This document shows positions 1-5,440 of a DNA stretch of 7,339 nt, piece after piece. The DNA is from an uncultured Spirochaetales bacterium. GTDB lineage: Bacteria > Spirochaetota > Spirochaetia > Sphaerochaetales > Sphaerochaetaceae. Location of the stretch: positions 1-7,339 of the forward strand of contig CASEZU010000091.1 in assembly GCA_949292445.1 (NCBI GenBank), given 5' to 3'. How positions within the stretch are numbered: position 1 is the stretch's first letter; the number at the start of each line of letters is the position of its first letter. The translations under genes were made by a program, and so were the position numbers. Below the pieces are notes generated by a model. The model had not been told where the DNA came from. It searched no databases and worked only from the letters and a program-made list of their open reading frames with translations.

Positions 1-54
1 ATATTATAGTCAGGTCGGACACCAAGCCGAACAGGGGCATGTCCCCGCCGAAGA

Positions 55-83
55 GCCGGAGGCTGCCTCCGGCAATTTTTTTT
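55..83 (+). terminator. Intrinsic (Rho-independent) terminator
   Basis: A perfect inverted repeat, GCCGGAGGC (55-63) and GCCTCCGGC (65-73), is followed by AA and a run of eight T (76-83). A GC-rich stem followed at once by a T-run is the standard intrinsic terminator form. With a realistic loop of 3-5 bases the stem is 7-8 bp. It most simply ends transcription of a gene lying left of the window. The ribosome-binding site of the DUF3800 gene begins only 3 bases later, so the same hairpin could instead act as a leader attenuator for that gene. No poly-T tract follows on the minus strand, so it is one-directional. Confidence 0.78.
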
Positions 84-85
84 GC

Positions 86-100
86 AAGGGGCTTGTCTTG
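86..100 (+). promoter_or_regulatory. RBS plus TTG start of DUF3800 gene
   Basis: AAGGGG (86-91) lies 6 bases before TTG (98-100). This decides the start, because no ATG is available before the conserved IDESG motif and the frame is open back to the window edge. The site begins 3 bases after the T-run of the terminator at 55-83, leaving no room for a promoter in between. Confidence 0.65.
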
Positions 101-775
101 TCTGTACTGTCAATTCATATCGATGAAAGCGGTAATCTGAATCTTTTCAACAGACAGAATCCGACCTATTGCCTTACCATGGTTTTCCATGATCAGAAAG
201 ATTCCATATTATCCGAACTTGAATTCCTAAATAAGCGACTTTCTGAAATAAACTGTAATGTACCATTCATCCATACATCACCTCTGGTAAGACAAGATAT
301 GCCATTTGAAAATCTTCTTATGACAGAGAGGCGGCATATATTCAGGATATTTTCCAGATTTGTAGAGCAGCTTCCAATTACCTATACATCTTTTTCTGTT
401 ACGAAAACTTTCTATCAGGAAAATGAGCAAATTGAAGCAACTTTCAAACATCAGATAAGAAACTTTATCGAAGAAAGACTTGAGTATTTTCAGGGCTTCG
501 AAAGGATCATCATATATTATGACTGTGGCCAGGCAATCATAAGTAAAATTCTCAGAGACACGTTCGGGAAAATATTCGGAACCAGAATGGATTTCCGCAC
601 AGCCTACCAGAAAGATTACAGGCTTCTGCAAGTTGCAGATTACATCTGTACCCTAGAACAATCTAGAATCAGATGGGATGAGCACAAACCAACGAAATCA
701 GAAAAAGATTTCTTTCTTACCCGTCAGATGTTCATGAAAAACTTCTATAAGAAGATAAACAGGAAACATATCTGA
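98..775 (+). CDS. DUF3800 domain-containing protein
   Basis: A 225-residue protein matching DUF3800 along its whole length. It opens with the family hallmark I-D-E-S-G (residues 8-12). A central beta-strand ends in Y-Y-D-x-G-Q (140-145), and the C-terminal part carries L-L-Q-V-A-D-Y-I (176-183). The spaced acidic residues D9, E10, D142 and D181 suggest a metal-dependent, RNase H-like nuclease fold, but family members are mostly uncharacterised, so nuclease activity is inference. DUF3800 genes often occur near mobile elements and defence genes. There is no signal peptide or membrane segment, so it should be cytosolic. The start is TTG at 98: AAGGGG at 86-91 sits 6 bases upstream, and family members begin just before the IDESG motif. 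The gene is clearly AT-rich (many AAA, ATA, TTT, GAA codons) compared with all other genes here. It stands alone, with a terminator immediately upstream and the MATE gene converging from the right. Family assignment is confident; function is unknown. Confidence 0.88.
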   Translation: MSVLSIHIDESGNLNLFNRQNPTYCLTMVFHDQKDSILSELEFLNKRLSEINCNVPFIHTSPLVRQDMPFENLLMTERRHIFRIFSRFVEQLPITYTSFSVTKTFYQENEQIEATFKHQIRNFIEERLEYFQGFERIIIYYDCGQAIISKILRDTFGKIFGTRMDFRTAYQKDYRLLQVADYICTLEQSRIRWDEHKPTKSEKDFFLTRQMFMKNFYKKINRKHI

Positions 776-815
776 ACTTTCTTATTACTTATTTTACCAA
801 AATATAAATCAGTTC

Positions 816-857
816 TTAGTAACGAATATCAGTATTTGAAGCCTAATTTGTTACTAA
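816..857. repeat. 12-bp inverted repeat (TTAGTAAC arms)
   Basis: TTAGTAACGAAT (816-827) pairs with ATTTGTTACTAA (846-857). Eleven of 12 positions are Watson-Crick; the other is G824 opposite T849, a wobble in RNA. The loop is 18 bases. A second short hairpin, TTACT/AGTAA (851-863), shares its right arm, so the AGTAA word occurs repeatedly. No T-run follows, so it is not a classic terminator. It could be a protein-binding or recombination site, or an RNA stem protecting the end of the DUF3800 transcript. Confidence 0.5.
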
Positions 858-888
858 AAGTAATGGACTTAAAATATTTTTATTGCAA

Positions 889-919
889 TGGGATTCAAGT
901 CCTGTTCTGAAAAATCCCA
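889..919. repeat. 7-bp inverted repeat (TGGGATT/AATCCCA)
   Basis: A perfect 7-bp inverted repeat, TGGGATT (889-895) and AATCCCA (913-919), with a 17-base spacer. It lies about 40 bases beyond the stop codon of the MATE gene on the minus strand, where it could form a weak 3' stem. No T-run follows on either strand, so a terminator role is not supported. Confidence 0.35.
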
Positions 920-957
920 ATACATGTCAGAGTTATTCTGCCAGTCCATTTTCACCA

Positions 958-2295
958 TCACACATCATCCAGTCCCAATTTCTTCTTTGAATGGAAGTAA
1001 TACGGCACCTCGAAAAGCAGCATCAGGGACCAGCCTATTGCACAGGCATAGGCAATGCCGTGAATACCGTAAAGAGGAACGAGAATGAATGTGAATATGA
1101 CACGGAAGGATGTCTGGATGAATGTGGAGATTAGCGTCACCTTCATATCACCCATGCCGCGGAAGAAGCCCTGGATTCCATTGGTAAAAGCAGGAAAGAT
1201 GTAGAAGAATGCCATCGTAGAGAGATACTTATGCCCTTCATTTATGACCAGGGCAGCCTCCTCTCCTTCAACGAACAGCGACATGAGAGGACGCGAAAGG
1301 AGGAGAACCGCAGTTGCTATCAGAACGAAATACAAAGCCTCCAGCATCAGGCCTTTGCGGAACCCCTCCTTCACCCTTCTCATATCTCCGGCTCCGCGGT
1401 TCTGGGCTGCAAATGTCGTAATGCCATGGCTGATTGACTGCTCCGGAGTGAACGCGAAGTCATCGATGCGCGTGACGGCATTGTATGCGGCAACAACAGC
1501 AACACCCAATGTATTGACCGCCCCCTGTATCAGCAGCTTTCCCACAGGCTGGCAAGCCTGCTGCAGAGCTGTCACTGAACCATACTCAAGCGTCGATTTA
1601 AGCAGGGACCGGTCAATTGAAAGACCGTGGAAGCTGAGAAGCGGTATCCTCGCCTTTATGTACCAGAAGCAGAGGAGAGCGGAGGCCGCCTGGGCAACGA
1701 CAGTCGTCACGGCAGAACATGTTATGCCAAAACCGAGGTAACCAATGAAGAAGAGGTCGAGCACACAATTGAGTACGGATGAGGCTGCCAGGAATTTCAG
1801 CGGCGTCTTGGAGTCCCCTACGCTCTTCATAGCCTGCGAAAGCGCGTTGTAGAAGCATGTGAACGGCAGCCCGAGGAATATTATCCTCAGATAAAGCGCC
1901 GTCATGCCGAGCACTTCCTGTGGGACATTCAGAAGGCTCAGGAGCGGAATAGCGAACAGGATACCCAGTACTGCGGCGGCAATTGAGAAGACCAGGCCCG
2001 CACCGAGAAGCGTCGACAGTTCCCGCCCGAGCATCTCATAATCTTTTGCACCGAAGCATGAGCTCATTATGACACCGGCACCAATCGAAAGCCCGGAAAT
2101 TCCCAGAATGAGGATATTCATTACAGGACCTGCCATTCCGGTCGCTGCAAGCGCGTCCGTACCGATGAAACGGCCCGCGATCATAGAATCCACAGCATTG
2201 TACGCCAGCTGGAAAAGGCTTCCGAGAACAAGCGGGACAGCATAAGCCACAAGCTCCCTGATTATGCTGCCTTTTGTCATATCCATACTTGCCAT
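958..2295 (-). CDS. MATE family efflux transporter
   Basis: An inner-membrane antiporter of about 445 residues from the multidrug and toxic compound extrusion family. Members export cationic drugs and other compounds in exchange for Na+ or H+; the substrate here cannot be told. The family-typical N-terminus reads M-T-K-G-S-I at about 6-11, then the first membrane helix with A-V-P-L-V-L-G (19-25) and Y-N-A-V-D-S (32-37). Its D36 is the conserved acidic residue of helix 1 in NorM-like proteins, and G-R-F-I-G follows. The rest is about 12 hydrophobic helices in two homologous halves; the loop around S-C-F-G-A-K-D-Y in the first half is matched by A-A-Q-N-R-G-A-G-D in the second. Length is normal. 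The start is uncertain: ATG at 2325 would overlap the divergent DUF362 start and has no RBS. ATG at 2295, just below a TATAAT box, is preferred; 2286 and 2280 are alternatives. The gene converges with DUF3800 and diverges from the DUF362 operon. Confidence 0.93.
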   Translation of the reverse strand: MASMDMTKGSIIRELVAYAVPLVLGSLFQLAYNAVDSMIAGRFIGTDALAATGMAGPVMNILILGISGLSIGAGVIMSSCFGAKDYEMLGRELSTLLGAGLVFSIAAAVLGILFAIPLLSLLNVPQEVLGMTALYLRIIFLGLPFTCFYNALSQAMKSVGDSKTPLKFLAASSVLNCVLDLFFIGYLGFGITCSAVTTVVAQAASALLCFWYIKARIPLLSFHGLSIDRSLLKSTLEYGSVTALQQACQPVGKLLIQGAVNTLGVAVVAAYNAVTRIDDFAFTPEQSISHGITTFAAQNRGAGDMRRVKEGFRKGLMLEALYFVLIATAVLLLSRPLMSLFVEGEEAALVINEGHKYLSTMAFFYIFPAFTNGIQGFFRGMGDMKVTLISTFIQTSFRVIFTFILVPLYGIHGIAYACAIGWSLMLLFEVPYYFHSKKKLGLDDV

Positions 2296-2317
2296 GCCGC
2301 TGATTATAGCATTGAAT
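2289..2317 (+). promoter_or_regulatory. Candidate promoter of the DUF362 operon
   Basis: TTGCCA (2289-2294, 5 of 6 to consensus), a 17-base spacer, then TTGAAT (2312-2317, 4 of 6). Transcription would begin close to 2324, which is the ATG of the DUF362 gene, again implying a leaderless message. This agrees with the absence of a Shine-Dalgarno sequence there. The match is moderate and unproven. Confidence 0.35.
2303..2308 (-). promoter_or_regulatory. Candidate -10 box of the MATE gene
   Basis: A perfect TATAAT on the minus strand (read 2308 to 2303). Transcription would start near 2296, almost at the chosen ATG (2295), giving a leaderless or near-leaderless message; none of the candidate MATE starts has a good Shine-Dalgarno site. 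The -35 match 17 bases upstream (CTGTCC) is weak. The box lies inside the spacer of the candidate promoter for the divergent DUF362 operon. Confidence 0.45.
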
Positions 2318-2323
2318 AGCAGC

Positions 2324-3403
2324 ATGGACAGAAGGATAGCCGTGATTTACGGCCGTAACATAAGCGATATGACAAGAAAACTGCTGGATGCATTCTCACT
2401 GCCATCCCTCATAGGAGACAGAGACAGCAGAATAGTCATAAAACCAAACCTGGTTACCGTATCCGACCCTGATGAAGGGGCAACAACGCACACTGAAATA
2501 GTGGAAGCCACAGTGCAGTATCTGCAGGAACATGGCTTTACTGATCTGACAGTTGCCGAAGGGTCATGGGTAGGAGCATCAACCGAGGAGTGTTTCCGAG
2601 AACTTGGATACTACCGGCTGAGGGACAGATACGGCATAAAACTCGTGGATACGAAAAAGGATTCATACAGGAAAGTCTCTCCTGACGGAATAGCAATGGA
2701 GGTCTCCGAAACATTCCTCAGTGCGGGATTCATCATCAACATTCCCGTGCTCAAAGGCCATTGCCAGACATTGATGACCCATGCAATGAAGAATCTGAAA
2801 GGCTGCCTTTCCGACAAATCAAAAAGGGAATTCCACAGACTTGGCCTCGACAGGCCGATCGCCGCGCTCAGCACAGTGATACGCCCCGGCCTGACAATAT
2901 CCGACGGAATCTGCGGTGACCTTGATTTCGAGGAAGGAGGCAATCCTGTAGAGACAGACAGGATGATGGCAGCTCTGGATCCGGTGCTCCTGGATGCCTA
3001 TGCCGCCACCCTCATGGGATTCTCTCCAGAGAGCATCGGATACATCAGAGAAGCCCGGAACCTGGGACTGATACGGTCATATGACTGGGAGATAGAGGAA
3101 CTCTCGAAACCCGTCGCTGCAGCGGCAGGTCCATCGGGAGCAGTCAGGCGCCTCTCCTGCCATACAGCACCTGACGATGCATGCTCCGCGTGCTATGCAT
3201 CGCTTATCCATGCTTTGAAGCGTCTGGATGATGAAGGAGCACTCGGGAAACTCGGGAAAAGGAAAATAGCGATCGGCCAGGGATACAGGGGAAAGTCACC
3301 GGAGATAGGAGTCGGGTCTTGCTGCTCCAGGGCGGTTATTGGAGTATCCGGATGCCCTGCGAAAGCTGATGAGATACTCGAAATGCTGAGGGAGAGGATA
3401 TGA
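2324..3403 (+). CDS. DUF362 domain-containing protein
   Basis: A 359-residue cytosolic protein of the DUF362 family (COG2006 type), whose biochemical role is not established. Visible family features are I-V-I-K-P-N-L-V near residue 40, the central N-I-P-V-L-K-G-H-C and M-K-N-L-K-G-C-L segment (about 138-165), and a C-terminal G-C-P-A-K-A (343-348). The C-terminal third is cysteine-rich: C279, C287, C290, the C333-C334 pair and C344. This could bind a metal or Fe-S cluster, but the classic C-x2-C-x2-C-x3-C-P ferredoxin pattern found in some DUF362 proteins is absent. An in-frame ATG at 2264 would add 20 residues but lies inside the divergent MATE gene. The chosen ATG at 2324 gives M-D-R-R-I-A-V-I, a natural start for a beta-strand. 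It is first in a three-gene operon; its TGA overlaps the next ATG (ATGA at 3400-3403). It uses many ATA and AGG/AGA codons. Family is confident, function unknown. Confidence 0.88.
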   Translation: MDRRIAVIYGRNISDMTRKLLDAFSLPSLIGDRDSRIVIKPNLVTVSDPDEGATTHTEIVEATVQYLQEHGFTDLTVAEGSWVGASTEECFRELGYYRLRDRYGIKLVDTKKDSYRKVSPDGIAMEVSETFLSAGFIINIPVLKGHCQTLMTHAMKNLKGCLSDKSKREFHRLGLDRPIAALSTVIRPGLTISDGICGDLDFEEGGNPVETDRMMAALDPVLLDAYAATLMGFSPESIGYIREARNLGLIRSYDWEIEELSKPVAAAAGPSGAVRRLSCHTAPDDACSACYASLIHALKRLDDEGALGKLGKRKIAIGQGYRGKSPEIGVGSCCSRAVIGVSGCPAKADEILEMLRERI

Positions 3404-3885
3404 CAATAAGGGAAGCGGAAAAGGAGGATGCGGCAGCCCTTGCCGATATCTACAGATACTATGTGGAGGAAACCGCGATATCATTCGAATACGAGGCGCC
3501 CGATGCCGCGGAGATGGAAAGGCGCAGAAGCGAATATTCCCGGCACTACCCGTTTCTTGTCATCGAAGACAATGGGATGATCATGGGCTATGCCTATGCC
3601 CACCCGTTCTCTTACCGTGCAGCATACAGGCGGAGCGCGGAGGTTACGATCTATCTCAGGAAAGGGGAATCCGGCAAAGGCTATGGAAGCGCTCTTTACA
3701 GGGAACTGGAAGAAAATCTGCGTGGAAAGGGAGTCACGAACCTCTATGCGATAGTAATGTACCCGGGAGAAGGAAGTGTTGCATTCCATGAGAAAATGGG
3801 ATACAGGATCGTCGGCAGGCTTACGGACTGCGGAGAGAAATTCGGGAAGCTCTGGTCTGTAGTCTACATGGAGAAGTTCCTATGA
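3400..3885 (+). CDS. GNAT N-acetyltransferase, PAT/MddA-like
   Basis: A 161-residue acetyl-CoA-dependent N-acetyltransferase of the GNAT superfamily, closest in appearance to the phosphinothricin/methionine-sulfone acetyltransferase group (PAT/Bar, YncA/MddA). It begins I-R-E-A-E-x-x-D-A-A-A-L-A-D-I-Y (3-18), has T-A-I-S-F-E (25-30), and Y-A-H-P-F-x-x-R-A-A-Y (66-76), which corresponds to the PAT motif around the substrate pocket. E81-V-T-I-Y-L precedes the acetyl-CoA pyrophosphate loop, G-K-G-Y-G-S-A-L (92-99). S-V-A-F-H-E-K-M-G-Y (126-135) is the last acyl-CoA-binding motif. The whole domain fills the protein, and length is normal for the group. Substrates of relatives are amino-acid analogues with a free alpha-amino group; the real substrate here is unknown. 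A strong GGAGAGG (3391-3397) precedes the ATG, which overlaps the DUF362 stop, and its own stop overlaps the tatD start. Coupled translation is therefore likely. Confidence 0.9.
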   Translation: MTIREAEKEDAAALADIYRYYVEETAISFEYEAPDAAEMERRRSEYSRHYPFLVIEDNGMIMGYAYAHPFSYRAAYRRSAEVTIYLRKGESGKGYGSALYRELEENLRGKGVTNLYAIVMYPGEGSVAFHEKMGYRIVGRLTDCGEKFGKLWSVVYMEKFL

Positions 3886-4664
3886 TAATAGACAGCCATT
3901 TCCATGCCGCCTCAATGAGGAAAAGAGGGATTGACAGCCTTCCTGCAGACCTCACAGGTATCGATGTAGGAACTGACGCAGGAGACGCCGCAGAGCGCAT
4001 CTCAATTCTGCCGCCCTCCCCTTCTCTCTTCTTCTCGATAGGTTCCGGGCCATGGGTACTGCAGAACCAGGGATATATCTCCCCGGAGGACGAAAGGGAG
4101 AAACTTCTGGATGACTACAGCACATTCGGCGCCGATGCAATCGGGGAATGCGGTTTCGACAACCACTGGGGATATGGTACCAGGGAGGCACAGAGGGATC
4201 TCTTCATGATGCAGGCAGAGCTTGCAGCGGAACTTGATCTTCCGCTCATCATCCATACAAGGGAAGCTGACATGGAGATTGAGGAAGCGTTCTCCTCCCC
4301 GTCGTTCAGATGCCGCGGGATAATGCACTGCTTTTCATCGGACACCGGACTGATGTACAAGGCGCTGGACAAAGGGCTCTATATCTCTTTTTCCGGCAAT
4401 GTCACATACAAGAATAACAGGGAGATACAGAAAGCCGCGGCAGAAGTGCCCCTTGACAGGCTGCTGTATGAGACGGATTCACCCTACCTCGCACCTGTGC
4501 CGATGAGAGGAAGACCATGCCGGCCTGAATACACGGAGTATACGCTCTCATTCATAGCAGAACTGAGAAACGAGGACAGGGAGAGTATCAGGGAGGCTGT
4601 ATACAGCAACCTTCTCAGAGTCCTACAGAGAGACAAGTCGGTAAGAAAGCTCTGCATTTCCTGA
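3882..4664 (+). CDS. TatD-family metal-dependent hydrolase
   Basis: A 260-residue TIM-barrel hydrolase of the TatD family (TatD/YcfH/YjjV). Characterised members are metal-dependent DNases (3'-5' exonuclease activity in E. coli TatD); despite the name they are not needed for Tat export. All metal-site residues are visible: H6-F-H8, E89 in G-E-C-G-F-D (most relatives have G-E-I/T-G-L-D), H125 in I-I-H-T-R, H149 in H-C-F-S-S, and D199 in E-T-D-S-P-Y-L-A-P. R-G-R-P-C-R-P-E-Y matches the family's usual R-G-K-x-N-x-P-x-Y. Length is typical. The start ATG (3882) overlaps the GNAT stop as ATGA, with GGAGAAG (3870-3876) 5 bases upstream. It is the last gene of the operon. Its final 13 codons plus stop overlap the end of the convergent minus-strand gene by 42 bases, and no terminator is visible. 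Family is sure; exact paralogue and substrate are not, so no symbol is given. Confidence 0.93.
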   Translation: MIIDSHFHAASMRKRGIDSLPADLTGIDVGTDAGDAAERISILPPSPSLFFSIGSGPWVLQNQGYISPEDEREKLLDDYSTFGADAIGECGFDNHWGYGTREAQRDLFMMQAELAAELDLPLIIHTREADMEIEEAFSSPSFRCRGIMHCFSSDTGLMYKALDKGLYISFSGNVTYKNNREIQKAAAEVPLDRLLYETDSPYLAPVPMRGRPCRPEYTEYTLSFIAELRNEDRESIREAVYSNLLRVLQRDKSVRKLCIS

Positions 4665-5321
4665 GAGAAGGGAACGGATCGTGGCATCCCAGTCAATGGC
4701 CACTTCATCATCGCAGGCAGTGCTCTCAAGTGCCGCAGCATCCCTGGCATCCATGATGATTCTCCAGCTGTGCTCCGATCTGAGAAGCTCCGTCGAGGAT
4801 GATGGCGTCAGAGCCAGTACGGCAGCTGCTGCCGCATCAGAGATGGCGGAGCTGACCTGATCAAGATTCGCTCCTGATATTCTTCCCGTGTAAGTGACAT
4901 CCGTGACATCCGCTCCGAGAGACCTCAGATGGTCTGCAGCCGCTTTCGCCGCCGATGATGTCTCCTCGTACAGCGCTGCGTACCGTCCATCTTCTGTGAT
5001 AGCACATTCCCACATCTCCCCCTCATCTATATCGAGAACCGCCAGAGGAGACTCGCCCTCTTCTGCCTTCCGCCCGAAAAGATACGAGGGGACTCCTTCA
5101 GGAAGGGCGGCATCGGGCGCGGTTATGACAAGATCCGCGCTCTGGAGATTATCCGTCATCCGGTACTCCAGGATATTCCCAGGCTGAGGAAGCTCATAGC
5201 CCTCAGGCAGCAGCCCTGAAGTGACGAATGCGACCGAGGGCCTTGAAAACAGAAAAGCGGCAGCAGACACGGAAAGTACGGCAGCTGCCGCGATAACGAT
5301 GATTGCCGCCCTCTTTCTCAT
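4623..5321 (-). CDS. Exported or membrane-anchored protein, unrecognised
   Basis: I do not recognise this gene. The predicted protein of 232 residues starts M-R-K-R followed by a hydrophobic stretch (about 5-26, rich in Ala, Ile, Val). That is a Sec signal peptide or single N-terminal membrane anchor, so the rest should face the periplasm. There is no lipobox cysteine. The body has alternating alpha/beta patterns: S-V-A-F-V-T-S near 29-35, A-D-L-V-I-T-A-P, and a long Ala-rich helix followed by strand A-V-L-A-L-T and then R-I-I-M-D-A. This recalls a periplasmic-binding-protein (LacI/BMP-like) lobe, but that is inference. It is acidic overall. Start choice: ATG at 5321 gives a clean signal peptide but has no good RBS. 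In-frame TTG codons at 5360 and 5357 lie 1 and 4 bases after GGAGG (5366-5362) and would add 12-13 residues. It is divergent from fba and convergent with tatD, with a 42-base overlap. Even codon use and a signal peptide argue it is a real gene. Confidence 0.75.
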   Translation of the reverse strand: MRKRAAIIVIAAAAVLSVSAAAFLFSRPSVAFVTSGLLPEGYELPQPGNILEYRMTDNLQSADLVITAPDAALPEGVPSYLFGRKAEEGESPLAVLDIDEGEMWECAITEDGRYAALYEETSSAAKAAADHLRSLGADVTDVTYTGRISGANLDQVSSAISDAAAAAVLALTPSSSTELLRSEHSWRIIMDARDAAALESTACDDEVAIDWDATIRSLLSGNAELSYRLVSL

Positions 5322-5378
5322 ACGGAGAGGATAACCGCCAAGGGCATGGCTGATCAACAAGCCTCCGCGATTTCCATG

Positions 5379-5406
5379 TTGACCGCATTCAGCGCTATGG
5401 GATAGT
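5379..5406 (+). promoter_or_regulatory. Candidate promoter of the aldolase gene
   Basis: TTGACC (5379-5384, 5 of 6 to the sigma-70 consensus), a 16-base spacer, and GATAGT (5401-5406, 4 of 6). Transcription would start near 5413, giving a leader of under 30 bases that contains the AAGGAGG ribosome-binding site (5427-5433). The start falls inside the palindrome at 5407-5423. Confidence 0.5.
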
Positions 5407-5423
5407 CTTATCTCTTAGATAAG
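5407..5423. promoter_or_regulatory. 17-base palindrome, candidate operator
   Basis: CTTATCTCTTAGATAAG: perfect 7-base arms (5407-5413 and 5417-5423) around CTT. It sits directly after the candidate -10 box of the aldolase gene, so a bound protein would block transcription start. A second copy of GATAAG follows at once (5424-5429) and runs into the Shine-Dalgarno site, so the upstream CTTATC can pair with either copy. If transcription starts further upstream than predicted, the structure could work as RNA instead. The region also lies upstream of the divergent gene at 4623-5321 and could control both. Confidence 0.5.
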
Positions 5424-5440
5424 GATAAGGAGGCAGATCA

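Larger units (their letters stand above)
776..957. other. AT-rich intergenic region between convergent genes
   Basis: These 182 bases separate the ends of the DUF3800 gene (plus) and the MATE gene (minus). They hold no supportable gene. The base composition is AT-rich like the DUF3800 gene and ends near the MATE stop codon. Two inverted repeats lie here (816-857 and 889-919, listed separately) plus a small TTACT/AGTAA hairpin at 851-863. No GC-rich hairpin with a T-run is present, so neither gene has an obvious intrinsic terminator. Confidence 0.6.

Noticed and set aside
8..30. Stretch CAGGTCGGA...AAGCCGAAC faintly resembling the conserved domain of SRP RNA
   Set aside because: The conserved GGAA tetraloop and flanking symmetric loop are missing, and the following sequence does not close into a long SRP-type hairpin.
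34..46. GGGG-CATGT-CCCC mini-hairpin as a separate terminator
   Set aside because: The stem is only 4 bp and no T-run follows; it may be part of a leader but cannot be called alone.
889..906. GGGATTCAAGTCC looks like a tRNA T-arm
   Set aside because: The stem does not pair properly around the TTCAAGT loop, and no acceptor, D-arm or anticodon arm can be found beside it.
888..1088. Small plus-strand open frame running into the MATE gene
   Set aside because: No RBS, no recognisable protein, and most of it is antisense to the well-supported MATE gene.
1244..1741. Long plus-strand frame (165 codons) opposite the MATE gene
   Set aside because: Antisense shadow of a transporter with full-length family similarity; composition is Arg/Ser/Ala-rich with no domain pattern.
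2264..2323. Upstream in-frame ATG adding 20 residues to the DUF362 protein
   Set aside because: The extension is antisense to the MATE N-terminus, hydrophobic by accident of that overlap, lacks an RBS, and DUF362 proteins do not need it.
2296..2325. Longer MATE start at 2325
   Set aside because: It would overlap the divergent DUF362 start by two bases, has no RBS, lies upstream of the TATAAT box, and adds ten residues not typical for the family.
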